NCBI GenBank assembly: GCA_023436205.1
Contig: JAEZKC010000016.1
Span: 78,128 to 142,127 of the forward strand
DNA: 64,000 nt
Origin: Fibrobacterota bacterium
GTDB lineage: Bacteria > Fibrobacterota > Chitinivibrionia > Chitinivibrionales > Chitinispirillaceae
Direction of reading: 5' to 3'
Every line of letters begins with the position of its first letter. Within the stretch, counting starts at the first letter, position 1. The position numbers and the translations under genes were made by a program. The notes beneath the pieces were generated by a model, which did no database searches, was not told where the DNA came from, and was given only the letters and a program-made list of their open reading frames with translations. Below, in pieces: positions 1 through 8,025 of the stretch.

Positions 1-350
1 GCTGTAAGCCCCCACCCCGCTTGCAAATAATTATCATATACGGAATAGTTTCCATTGGACGTGCGCCTGTAAAGATAGCCCCGGCGGGAGGTGATCCAAA
101 TCTCGCCATTCTGGTTCTTGCAAATTCCTGTAAGGAAGGGATCAGGAAATAGTTGAGAGCTGGAGAGCAGTACAACAGTGTCTTCGTTCTGAAGATTTTT
201 GACAACCAGTCCCCCACTCGAGGCACCCCAGAGAGTATCACCGGTCACCACAAACCCGTTTACGGACATCGGTGAAGAGTGACTTATTATAGACTGTCGA
301 GAAAAAATGGTCGAAAATAACAAAAGTACCAGTAAAAAAGACCTATTCAC
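1..350 (-). CDS. Propeller-repeat protein, 5' part (runs off the window)
   Basis: Open minus-strand frame from a GTG at 350 to the window edge, about 116 residues. A Shine-Dalgarno-like AGGA lies 8 nt before the GTG. The N-terminus (VNRSFLLVLLLFSTIFS) is a signal-peptide-like hydrophobic stretch. After it come short repeats of the type G-D-T-L-W-G-A-S-x-G-G-L and N-G-E-I-W-I-T-S-R-x-G, which match the two-component-regulator propeller blades also seen in the gene at 62986-63930. The role is probably periplasmic or surface sensing or binding, but the rest of the protein, including any kinase part, is outside the window. The family call rests on the repeat pattern only. Confidence 0.7.
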   Translation of the reverse strand, partial: MNRSFLLVLLLFSTIFSRQSIISHSSPMSVNGFVVTGDTLWGASSGGLVVKNLQNEDTVVLLSSSQLFPDPFLTGICKNQNGEIWITSRRGYLYRRTSNGNYSVYDNYLQAGWGLT

Positions 351-492
351 CTGAAATTTCCTGGAAAGTTGTGCAAAGAGTGCCTTCTGAGCGGTTCATC
401 GGAAAAAAATGGCTCAGCTCGTATAAAAATTACTGCCGGCCCCGCTCTCTTTCAAGTAGTTCCAGTGTTATATAGTCTTTCCACAGGTATTT

Positions 493-525
493 GGGCACAC
501 AGGTCAGTAAAGAACCTGTGTGTCC
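493..525 (-). terminator. Hairpin after the 220-aa lipoprotein gene
   Basis: CACACAGGT (496-504) and ACCTGTGTG (514-522) form a 9-bp perfect stem, extendable to about 12 bp. It starts 11 nt past the stop codon of the minus-strand gene. There is no clear U-tract, so it may be an RNA 3'-end stabiliser rather than an intrinsic terminator. Confidence 0.5.
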
Positions 526-535
526 GAGAAATGCC

Positions 536-1198
536 TTAGTCACCGAAAGAGATATTCTTCTCTGCTGCAAGTGCAAAATGAGTAGTATTGTAGGATCCAC
601 CGAACATTCCATACTCAAATGAAAGTGCCCCGAGTGAACCCACATGAAATTTGGCCATCGCTGTAGCACCGAACAGCGACTTGAAGCTGCTGCTTCCTTC
701 ATCAGGCATCTGCATACGGATCAGTGTCTTTGGTGCGACAGTGAATGAAAAGAAACTGATGGGCTTCACCGTAAATAACACCATGGGTGTCATATCGATA
801 ACGGTGGTGGAGGATTTTGATTCCGAGCTGTCGGATCCACTGGTAATGGTCATATATCCCACTCCCAGGTCTCCAGCCCCCTTAATCATTCCGGAATTCA
901 GGAACTGATACTTGCCATCCAACAGTGTACCGATTGGATACACTTTCGCCCCCACATCGAAGTTCTTGAACAGCCCAAGTCTGCCGCCAACTTCAATCGT
1001 ATTGAAATCCATGGGATCATATTTGCCGTTTGTATCCACATCAATGAATTCCGGGATAGTGGTAGGAACATAGGCGGCGTAATAGGTGGCACGTCCCGGC
1101 TCCAGCACTTCCGCATTCTGCAGGGTGGTCATTGAGGCACAACCGGCAAACATCAAAACACCTCCAAGAAGAACAACCAGTAGCTTCTTCCTGTGCAT
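536..1198 (-). CDS. Small lipoprotein, probable beta-rich outer-membrane protein
   Basis: 220 residues. The N-terminus has a lipoprotein signal ending in L-M-F-A-G-C with the lipidated Cys at position 20. The start at 1198 is supported by AAAGGAG 7 nt upstream. The mature part is rich in alternating hydrophobic/polar stretches (for example TPMVLFTVKPISFFSFTVAP) as expected for a beta-barrel or beta-sandwich, and ends with AAEKNISFGD. I do not recognise a named family. It is monocistronic: a hairpin follows and a 398-bp gap precedes it. A role in the outer membrane is inferred from the signal and composition only. Confidence 0.75.
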   Translation of the reverse strand: MHRKKLLVVLLGGVLMFAGCASMTTLQNAEVLEPGRATYYAAYVPTTIPEFIDVDTNGKYDPMDFNTIEVGGRLGLFKNFDVGAKVYPIGTLLDGKYQFLNSGMIKGAGDLGVGYMTITSGSDSSESKSSTTVIDMTPMVLFTVKPISFFSFTVAPKTLIRMQMPDEGSSSFKSLFGATAMAKFHVGSLGALSFEYGMFGGSYNTTHFALAAEKNISFGD

Positions 1199-1423
1199 AA
1201 AAGGACTCCTTTATAAAGGGTGAAAAGAATACTCCCACGATGAGAGTACTACATTGCAGAAGGTTGCTTACTAATGCAAATGGGCGTATGGGACTTCAAA
1301 CTTAATAGACGCATCATTGATGAAAACAAGCTACGCTATTTTTTTATGAACGAGAGTAGAATTTTTAAAGTGAAGGCTTTGGATGAGGGTTTATTGCAGG
1401 AAAAATTCGGGTGCATGCTCGGC

Positions 1424-1446
1424 TGAAAGCGTATAGAGCTTTCATT
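1424..1446. repeat. 23-nt hairpin repeat, copy 1
   Basis: Stem TGAAAGC / GCTTTCA (7 bp) around a loop containing TAGA, followed by TT. It matches positions 23997-24019 at 21 of 23 bases. Both copies sit in gaps between genes. It could be an operator or a dispersed small palindrome. Confidence 0.5.
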
Positions 1447-1541
1447 TCGCACCTAACACTTCATCCCATCCCAGCAGAAAACCACGATTCGGGGATTTGG
1501 GCATTTCTTAGTCTGACAATCTATATATACCACCAGAGAAG

Positions 1542-1576
1542 GATATCCACCAATCAGTAGCAGCTTGGTGGATATC
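1542..1576 (-). terminator. 12-bp stem after the 852-aa gene
   Basis: GATATCCACCAA (1542-1553) pairs perfectly with TTGGTGGATATC (1565-1576) over an 11-nt loop, about 20 nt past the stop of the minus-strand gene. No U-tract follows on the minus strand. Confidence 0.55.
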
Positions 1577-1596
1577 TCCTAATCATCTATCAACAA

Positions 1597-4155
1597 TTAT
1601 CTAGTAACCGTGACCCTGTGCACCTTGAGCCCTTTAGCGGTTTTCACATTCACCAGGTATACCCCGGTTGACAGTCTACGCCCGGTCTGATCGGAAAAAT
1701 CCCATGTTACTGTCGATGCTCCCGGTTTAACATGAGGAACCGATACCAGTCGTCCAGACAGATCGTACACAGAAATAGCTTTTGGGGCAAGCGGCCTTGC
1801 CGTGGTAATCACTAATCCGAAACGGTTCTGGCGAACAGTGAATGCACTCATAGTCCGATTCGGTTCTGCCCCTGTCATTGGTTCAATACTCAAGCTATCC
1901 ACCATACTGTAAGCATCAAAATCGATATCACAGCTCACCTTCCAGTACCAGGTCCCGTAAGCCAGATCGATTTGCGGTGCATAGATTGTGTCATTCAATG
2001 CCACCACAAATGCATCAGTGAAATCCCTGTTATCAGCAAAAACCACATGGTAAGCGTTTGCACCGTTAACCTTCCCCCATTCAAGAATTGGTCTGCGCTC
2101 ATTTACTATGGCACCATCGTAAGTCACCAGTGTGGGAGTATGCCCGGGCAAGATGGTAAAGGTATCTACTGATGAGAACGTCGCCAGCAGATCGGATTTC
2201 ACTTTCCAGTAATAGGTTCCCGGTTGAAGCGCGGCAAACACCTGAAATGTGGTATCCTCAGTAGGCATGGATATAATCATGTTGCTGAATGCAGGATCAC
2301 TGGCCAAGTTAATAGTGTAAAGGGATGCATTTGGAGCCGAGCGCCAGGAAAGCAGTGGTGTCGAAATTGTCGAAACTTTTGGCGTATGAGGAATAATTCG
2401 GGGAATGCGGGAATCATAAAGTATCAGCGGCTGCGATCCGGAACCAACAGCTCCCTCAGCAGTGATGGTCCAATACATTGTCCCCGGATACAGATTACGA
2501 GGAGGTCTATAAAACGTATCCGTCACTGTGGCTGAATCCACTAAAGTGGTGTACATGCTAGGATTTCTGATGAAAATCTTATAGGAAGAGACAGGAACAG
2601 GAGGCTTATACCACCTGAAAGTTGGGCGAGGGTCAATCGTGGGTTCAATCGGGATAAGCTTAAGATCATCACTGGTAAGAACACTGAATGTACTTACACG
2701 AGACCATTCGCTGTTATCTCCACGAATCCGCCAGTAAATGGTAGTCAGCGGAAGATCGTTTGGGACCTGGAAAAAAGTGTCGGTCAAAGAAACGGCAGTC
2801 AATCCGGTGCCGTAGAAATTGCTATTTGTACAAACCTGGAGACTGCATTTGCTTACAGCCACTCTGGGAGCATGCCAGGTGATCACCGGTGTTCTGGTAT
2901 GTGTCGGAGTAGTAACTGGAATAATTTCCGGTATCCTTCCATCAATGACTCTGAATGTATCTGGTGGAGTGGGAACAGAGCCGTCACCACTAACAGTCCA
3001 GATGTAACTGGTATCAAATCCCATAATTTTAGAACTCTGAAAAAAAGTATCGGTAACAGTGGCAGTATCAAAATGATAGTCGTAAGAGTAAGCTGATCGG
3101 AATTTCCGTATCTTGATAAAATACTTTGACACCGAAGTGGGACTCTTATGCCAGCGGAAAACCGGTTGTCTCTCAACCGTTGTATCAGGCATGAGTATTA
3201 GTTTTGGAATACGGCTGTCAATAAGCTTGAACGATGCCGTTGCGGAATACGAAGAAGTAGCCTCCTTCACCCGCCAGTAAATGGTTCCGAAAGGAAGATT
3301 GACTGGGCAGGTGAAAGTGGTATCTGTCACCCCCATGGAGATCAGTCTTGTACTGTTGAAAGTGGGAACACTGTCTATCTGAATGGTATAGGACTGAGCC
3401 GAAGCATACGGATGCCATTTGAAAGTGGGTTTACGTTCGTAAGTGCTGTCAGGCCCAAACACCAGCTCCGGCACATTGGAATCGTATCCGTCCAGGGCGA
3501 TGTCATCAAGCCAGAATGTGCCTTCGGTTAAATCAGCGTTATCCTCTGTTATGATTTCCCACTGAACTCGCTGCACAAGTCTACGGTCGAAATTCTTGTA
3601 TGTTGCCCAGGTTGGCTGACTGAGAGAATCAAGGCTGATGGAGAATGTTTTCCAGGCAGAGGTCACGGTCACATTTCTGCGGTGATATCCCTTGTCGGTT
3701 ACCGTTGAAATCGGTATCAAGACACGAACAATCATAGGTGTGGATGCTTTAGCCTTGAAAGTAATACGAGTGGCACCGGTGATATCTCGAAAACCATTGT
3801 CGGTGGAGGTGAGATTAGATTTTATCCCAACGTTCTTTCCATAATAATATGAGCCGTCAAAAGGTCTTGGTGTTCCGTATTTGAACTGCATCATCAATCC
3901 ATGCTGAGGGGTACCGTCGGGGCATCCCTCTCCTGCAGTGGGCGGTAGATTATAAAGATTCTTTGTGCCTTCGATAAGCTCTCCGCTGAGAATATCGGAT
4001 TCTCCTCCGTCATCCCGGTCAGAATAGGCCAGGCAACTACCCTTGAAATAATTAGTGGTAGTGCCATGTTCGAAATCATCCAGTGTGGCGGCCACTAGAA
4101 ACGACAGCGCTCCTGCACAAAGTGTAGTCAGTATACACAACCGTAAATGCCTCAT
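1597..4155 (-). CDS. Secreted multi-repeat protein with type IX/FlgD-like C-terminal domain
   Basis: 852 residues. A signal peptide ends near residue 23. Residues about 25-230 form a beta-sandwich-like domain starting LDDFEHG, resembling CBM11/CIA30-type carbohydrate-binding modules. From about 232 to 770 there are six tandem modules of 85-95 residues. Each has an R-x-P-x-x-x-W start and a T-D-T-x-F ... G-T-x-Y-W-x-V end, as in fibronectin-III/Ig-like folds. The last 80 residues (AISVYDLSGRLVS ... STGVYLVNVKTAKG) match the FlgD-like/type IX secretion sorting domains common in FCB bacteria. It is probably exported and either anchored or released at the cell surface, perhaps binding a polysaccharide. 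No catalytic domain is evident. The gene stands alone between two hairpins. Confidence 0.75.
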   Translation of the reverse strand: MRHLRLCILTTLCAGALSFLVAATLDDFEHGTTTNYFKGSCLAYSDRDDGGESDILSGELIEGTKNLYNLPPTAGEGCPDGTPQHGLMMQFKYGTPRPFDGSYYYGKNVGIKSNLTSTDNGFRDITGATRITFKAKASTPMIVRVLIPISTVTDKGYHRRNVTVTSAWKTFSISLDSLSQPTWATYKNFDRRLVQRVQWEIITEDNADLTEGTFWLDDIALDGYDSNVPELVFGPDSTYERKPTFKWHPYASAQSYTIQIDSVPTFNSTRLISMGVTDTTFTCPVNLPFGTIYWRVKEATSSYSATASFKLIDSRIPKLILMPDTTVERQPVFRWHKSPTSVSKYFIKIRKFRSAYSYDYHFDTATVTDTFFQSSKIMGFDTSYIWTVSGDGSVPTPPDTFRVIDGRIPEIIPVTTPTHTRTPVITWHAPRVAVSKCSLQVCTNSNFYGTGLTAVSLTDTFFQVPNDLPLTTIYWRIRGDNSEWSRVSTFSVLTSDDLKLIPIEPTIDPRPTFRWYKPPVPVSSYKIFIRNPSMYTTLVDSATVTDTFYRPPRNLYPGTMYWTITAEGAVGSGSQPLILYDSRIPRIIPHTPKVSTISTPLLSWRSAPNASLYTINLASDPAFSNMIISMPTEDTTFQVFAALQPGTYYWKVKSDLLATFSSVDTFTILPGHTPTLVTYDGAIVNERRPILEWGKVNGANAYHVVFADNRDFTDAFVVALNDTIYAPQIDLAYGTWYWKVSCDIDFDAYSMVDSLSIEPMTGAEPNRTMSAFTVRQNRFGLVITTARPLAPKAISVYDLSGRLVSVPHVKPGASTVTWDFSDQTGRRLSTGVYLVNVKTAKGLKVHRVTVTR

Positions 4156-4307
4156 AAACGATGCCTCGCTTTGAAGATGATAGAAATCCGGTTTGTCTTC
4201 CGCTATTTGGGTTACTTGCTATTCATTATAATAGGAGGGCAGGGATTGAGTAAAGAGAAAACTGAAAAAAAATCGGGCAATGGAATTCTGCCATTCTGCC
4301 CTGAAAT

Positions 4308-4338
4308 AAAAAAGGGTACCCGCCAAAACAGATACCCT
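4308..4338 (-). terminator. Intrinsic terminator after tRNA-Ala
   Basis: On the minus strand AGGGTA ... TACCCT forms a stem a few bases past the tRNA 3' end and is followed by six T residues. Confidence 0.7.
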
Positions 4339-4342
4339 CTAA

Positions 4343-4415
4343 TGGAGCTGGGGGGGATCGAACCCCCGGCCTCGACATTGCGAACGTCGCGCTCTCCCAA
4401 CTGAGCTACAGCCCC
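4343..4415 (-). tRNA. tRNA-Ala, anticodon CGC
   Basis: 73-nt cloverleaf read on the minus strand. The acceptor stem GGGGCTG/CAGCTCC includes one G-T pair. The D arm is GCTC/GAGC, the anticodon loop TTCGCAA gives CGC (reads GCG codons), and the T arm is GGGGG-TTCGATC-CCCCC with discriminator A. The CCA end is not encoded. An intrinsic terminator follows directly, so it is a single-tRNA transcript. Confidence 0.95.
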
Positions 4416-4528
4416 GAAGATCTTTAAAATAGCATTTTTGGTCTTCAGGCACAATCTCTTTCACACTAAAGGGTCTTGACTACTCTCCTCCTCGGTTGTA
4501 TCATAACTACAGTCAGGAAGAGGTCTAT

Positions 4529-5089
4529 ATGAACGAACACAACTTGGATTTGAGCGACGAGATCTACAGAAGACTTTACAGACTTATCAAAAGAGGGGTG
4601 GAGCCCCGCCGAATAGCCGCAACCTTGGAACTTCCCATTAAAACTGTACAGAATATCATCTTTCGTCTGGAGCAGGGATGGAATGGTTCCGATTCGGGCT
4701 CCCATGAGGACCACGATGACTATCTTGATGCCTATCTTCTAACCAAAACCCGCCACACTGTCCTTCAACTGGTGGGTAAGGCGGTAAGCAGCACTCTGAA
4801 CTCACTGCAAACTGAGATAGCGAAGCTTGAAAACTGCAATAGCAGAGCAATGGCCATAAAAATTTCCGATGTAACCCAAATTGATGAACCTGCCAGCAAA
4901 GAGTTGATTGAATTCAAGAAGCGCATGGATCAAGCCGGACGCTACGTGGCACTGCTTGACCCCCCTCAGGAGCTGGAACCTGCCCTGCTGGAGCTTAAAC
5001 TGGAAGAATCTATCCCCGTTTTCGGCACAGAAACCGCCTTCGAAGAAAGAGCATTCGCCAGAAAATCCGAATGGAAAGGCAAACCCTGA
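4529..5089 (+). CDS. HTH-STAS domain protein
   Basis: 186 residues from the ATG at 4529, which has AGGAAGAGG 5 nt upstream; a TTG further up at 4496 is less likely. Residues about 10-50 look like a helix-turn-helix (RRLYRLIKRGVEPRRIAATL ... KTVQNIIFRLEQ). Residues about 105-180 fit a STAS domain, the anti-sigma-antagonist fold: a beta strand AMAIKISDV, then QIDEPASKELIEFKKR, then RYVALLDPPQELEPALLELK and IPVFGTETAFEERA. In SpoIIAA-type proteins the loop is D-S-S-G with a phosphorylated Ser; here it reads D-E-P-A, so phospho-switching is doubtful. It heads a plus-strand run of envelope-type genes and may regulate them. The domain calls are by eye. Confidence 0.6.
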   Translation: MNEHNLDLSDEIYRRLYRLIKRGVEPRRIAATLELPIKTVQNIIFRLEQGWNGSDSGSHEDHDDYLDAYLLTKTRHTVLQLVGKAVSSTLNSLQTEIAKLENCNSRAMAIKISDVTQIDEPASKELIEFKKRMDQAGRYVALLDPPQELEPALLELKLEESIPVFGTETAFEERAFARKSEWKGKP

Positions 5090-5175
5090 AAACGCTTTTT
5101 TGCAGCTCAACAGTGCGGTGAATTAATTTTAAGGTAGTTAAAGCTCCACACTCTTGACTTAACCTGGATTTAAGC

Positions 5176-5406
5176 ATGGCGTATTTGGGTATCGGCTATT
5201 CCGGCACGAAATCTACCTTCCTCAGAGATCAAGTTAACAGCAATATTGAATGGTTGAAGGGAGATCGACTCCCCCGTTTTTTCGGTGACTCTTTTCTGGT
5301 TCTCTACGATTCCAATACCGCCAGAGAGTTCGCCAAAATCTGCAGGGATGCCGACGAGGAAAACGCCATAGTGATCTACCCGATGGAGCGCCCGTTAAAA
5401 ACCTGA
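5176..5406 (+). CDS. Small protein of unknown function
   Basis: 76 residues from an ATG at 5176; ends 17 nt before the next gene in the same direction. It has a normal amino-acid mix (GDSFLVLYDSNTAREFAK, ENAIVIYPMERP) and no signal peptide or membrane segment. I do not recognise a family. The weak GGA 9 nt upstream and the tight spacing suggest co-transcription with the large lyase-like gene. Confidence 0.5.
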   Translation: MAYLGIGYSGTKSTFLRDQVNSNIEWLKGDRLPRFFGDSFLVLYDSNTAREFAKICRDADEENAIVIYPMERPLKT

Positions 5407-5423
5407 CAAAAATCGGATGAACA

Positions 5424-7460
5424 ATGCTTCATTTTACCGAAAAAATCGAGCCGCAGAAGATTCTGCGGCTGCTCTCCAGAAGCCTTCCCTACTACCTGAA
5501 ATCCTGGCACGAAACTGACGACACCACCGGACTCTTCGGAAATATTGATCCCAAAAGCTTTAATATGCGATCAGTGGGATCGTCCTCCCCGGTAATAGAA
5601 TACGTCCTTCGGCCACATCTGAACATACTCTGCATACTGAGCGGGTATGTTTATTTGAAGCAAACCGAACTGATTAGTGCTATAATCAGCAAGGAAGACC
5701 TTACCTCTAAAATCCAAAAAGGCGTCCAATGGGCGGTGGACAGCCACATCACCGGTTCCATGGATGTCGAAACGTTTTTAGAACGCAAGCGCTGGGGTGA
5801 AAACTGGCGCAGCAGCCTTTGGGCATCCCTCCTTGGAGTAATCTCCGTTTTTGCCGATGAAGTTCTAGATAAATACCTTCAAAAGCGCATCAGGGAAATC
5901 ATTGCCCATGAGGCTGACCGGTTTACAGGTGTACTGCCTCCCAGCGGATGCGAAATCGATACCAAGGTCGAAGAGAACGCTCAGGACGCCATGGTGCTTG
6001 CCTGGGCTATCAATCTGTGCCCCAACCACCCCAATCTCGAAAACTGGGAAAACTCCCTCCGCCTCTGGTCGGTAAATATCGCCTCCTCTATCCATGACAA
6101 GGCGGATCATTCAGAATATTTCGGAAGCTCCATTTCTAAAACGGTCAGCACTCAGAACCTGTTCCCTGACTTGACTGCCGAAAACCATGGTTTCTTCCAC
6201 CCGGAAGTGCTTTCTTATGGGCTATGGATTATTCTCTCCATGTCCGCCTACTCGATTCATGGACGTGAACGCCCTGCTTACATGGTGAGAAAAAACCATC
6301 AGCGCACCTTTGATATACTCATGCGGTTCTGCCTCCCTACAGGGATGATCTTTGCCCCCGGTGGCCACGACATCCCCATGTTTGTGCCACGCCCGCTTGC
6401 TCTGGCCTGGGGATTATGGCACAATGACCCTCGAGCGCTCCACATGACCGGAAAGCTCCTCTCATGGATGGATTCCTGCTTATTGGCCGATAAGGAAAGC
6501 CAGGGTCCATGGGTGTTCGGGTTCGACCAGAAGCTTGAAGGATGGGAACTGCTTTTTCAAAGTCAAGTGGGTCTTGAACTGGCTTTGCTTGCCTGCCTCC
6601 CCTTCTCAAAGGAGCAGCGGTTCTTCTCTGCCGGGCAGATCGAAAACGCCATTGACACTCGACACATCTATCCATATATAGAAATCTGTTATCGCCGCAA
6701 CGTTAGAGCCACGCGCAGCATGGCATGGAAAGCTCTGGGAAATCACCCCATGGTGGGACTCAATATCCATTCCCAGCCCGAGCTCGTCGCGCCGTTCAAG
6801 GCCGCTTTACTCGGCATACCATCGGTAAGTGAACCCATCAAGGGATGGGATGTGCTTTATCACAACGACCGTTTCCAGCGTGACGGATTTGACACATCCG
6901 GAACCATCGTGTACTATGGAGCTGACGGCAACCAGATACTTCATCGAGACATTCGTGTGCTCACGTGGGGTGAAGAGGGACTAATCGTGCTCGACCAGAT
7001 CACCGCCGATGTCGCCCTTGAAGTTCATGAGCAGTATCTGTCACCTGTCTACCTTGTCAATGATCACTGGACCGGCAACAGTCTTGACTTTTCAAGCGGA
7101 TCACTGCGGGAAACCTTCAGCTCTCATCAGAAAAAATACCGGGAGGTAAGTTGCCCCTCCTTTTGGGCCAGCATAGAAAACCATCTGCTCTTCCAGTTTG
7201 TGTGGGGAAGAAGCAAAGGGCTTTATTATCTGCCTGGCGGAGAACGTAATGCCCCTCCATACTGGAAAAACTGCAGGCTTGACATGCTTGCCGTGCATGT
7301 TGAACCATCACAGGCTGATGCCGGAAGTGTGGTCTATGCCACCGGGTTCTACATAGGTGGAGGAAAGGGTCCTCGTCCGTTCAAGGCTACCGGGGTGCCC
7401 AGCGAATTTTTCAAAGGGCTTGTACTGATGGATGGAAAAATCACTATCGGGCTGGATTGA
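5424..7460 (+). CDS. Large toroid/beta-sandwich protein, possibly polysaccharide lyase-like
   Basis: 678 residues, no signal peptide. Residues about 1-450 are helix-rich with the spacing of an alpha/alpha toroid and carry a conserved-looking motif LFPDLTAENHGFFHPEV. Residues about 470-678 are beta-rich (IVYYGADGNQILHRD, GLIVLDQITAD), the order seen in heparinase II/III-type lyases and related toroid enzymes. No catalytic Tyr/His pair could be assigned with certainty. It sits in a plus-strand run with a GSCFA protein and a glycosyltransferase, so action on an envelope or capsule polysaccharide is a reasonable guess. Lack of a signal peptide argues for a cytoplasmic location or another export route. 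The family is uncertain. Confidence 0.5.
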   Translation: MLHFTEKIEPQKILRLLSRSLPYYLKSWHETDDTTGLFGNIDPKSFNMRSVGSSSPVIEYVLRPHLNILCILSGYVYLKQTELISAIISKEDLTSKIQKGVQWAVDSHITGSMDVETFLERKRWGENWRSSLWASLLGVISVFADEVLDKYLQKRIREIIAHEADRFTGVLPPSGCEIDTKVEENAQDAMVLAWAINLCPNHPNLENWENSLRLWSVNIASSIHDKADHSEYFGSSISKTVSTQNLFPDLTAENHGFFHPEVLSYGLWIILSMSAYSIHGRERPAYMVRKNHQRTFDILMRFCLPTGMIFAPGGHDIPMFVPRPLALAWGLWHNDPRALHMTGKLLSWMDSCLLADKESQGPWVFGFDQKLEGWELLFQSQVGLELALLACLPFSKEQRFFSAGQIENAIDTRHIYPYIEICYRRNVRATRSMAWKALGNHPMVGLNIHSQPELVAPFKAALLGIPSVSEPIKGWDVLYHNDRFQRDGFDTSGTIVYYGADGNQILHRDIRVLTWGEEGLIVLDQITADVALEVHEQYLSPVYLVNDHWTGNSLDFSSGSLRETFSSHQKKYREVSCPSFWASIENHLLFQFVWGRSKGLYYLPGGERNAPPYWKNCRLDMLAVHVEPSQADAGSVVYATGFYIGGGKGPRPFKATGVPSEFFKGLVLMDGKITIGLD

Positions 7461-7488
7461 TGGCTCACAGAGAACATGAGCCACGATA

Positions 7489-8025
7489 ATGACAAATAAG
7501 ATGAGCCAAAGTGATCATTCTGAATACCTCAATTCAGTACTTGCCAATTACCGCAAACTTTGTGATTATTGTGATCAGTTCTGGATGAAAGTCATTTCCG
7601 CCTACCCTGATGACTTCACCTGCAGAAAAGGTTGTGGCATCTGCTGCGAACTGCAGAGCGTAAATCAGCTGGAGGCCCACTGTATTCGGGCTTTTCTACA
7701 GTCTCAACCAGCAAGTAATGATAAATGTAGCGGCTCTGATCGCTGTCCTTTTCTTTCTGATGAAAACTGCACCATCTATTCAGCGAGACCGCTAATCTGC
7801 CGGACTCACGGCCTGGTGCTCAAATCAGATGAATTTACACATCCGACCGTAAGCTGCCCTTACAATTTCAACAACACTCATCCATTCGATCTCCCCGATG
7901 AACTTATACTGGATATCGATAAAATTACAGAAAACCTGACGAGGCTGAATCTGGCATTCTGTATATGCACCGGTAAAAAAACCGAATCAGATGTCAGGGT
8001 GAAAATGGCCGACCTGCGAAAATGA
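7489..8025 (+). CDS. YkgJ-family cysteine cluster protein
   Basis: 178 residues. The Cys pattern is typical of the YkgJ (zinc- or iron-binding) family: FTCRKGCGICC near residue 45, then CSGSDRCPF, ENCTIYSARPLICRTHG. The family is widespread, its members are often annotated as Fe-S oxidoreductase-like, and their biochemical role is unknown. It lies 28 nt after the lyase-like gene and overlaps the next gene by 4 nt (ATGA), so it is translationally coupled to the GSCFA protein. A second family member is at 32037-32567. Confidence 0.8.
   Translation: MTNKMSQSDHSEYLNSVLANYRKLCDYCDQFWMKVISAYPDDFTCRKGCGICCELQSVNQLEAHCIRAFLQSQPASNDKCSGSDRCPFLSDENCTIYSARPLICRTHGLVLKSDEFTHPTVSCPYNFNNTHPFDLPDELILDIDKITENLTRLNLAFCICTGKKTESDVRVKMADLRK

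Larger units (their letters stand above)
1199..1596. other. Intergenic gap with a repeated hairpin and a terminator-like stem
   Basis: 398 bp between two minus-strand genes. It must hold the promoter of the 220-aa lipoprotein gene, but I cannot place it firmly. It also holds copy 1 of a 23-nt hairpin (1424-1446) and a 12-bp stem (1542-1576) after the upstream gene. No coding frame of note. Confidence 0.6.

Noticed and set aside
4147..4404. 85-residue plus-strand frame across the tRNA
   Set aside because: It covers the tRNA-Ala gene and its terminator on the other strand; shadow frame.
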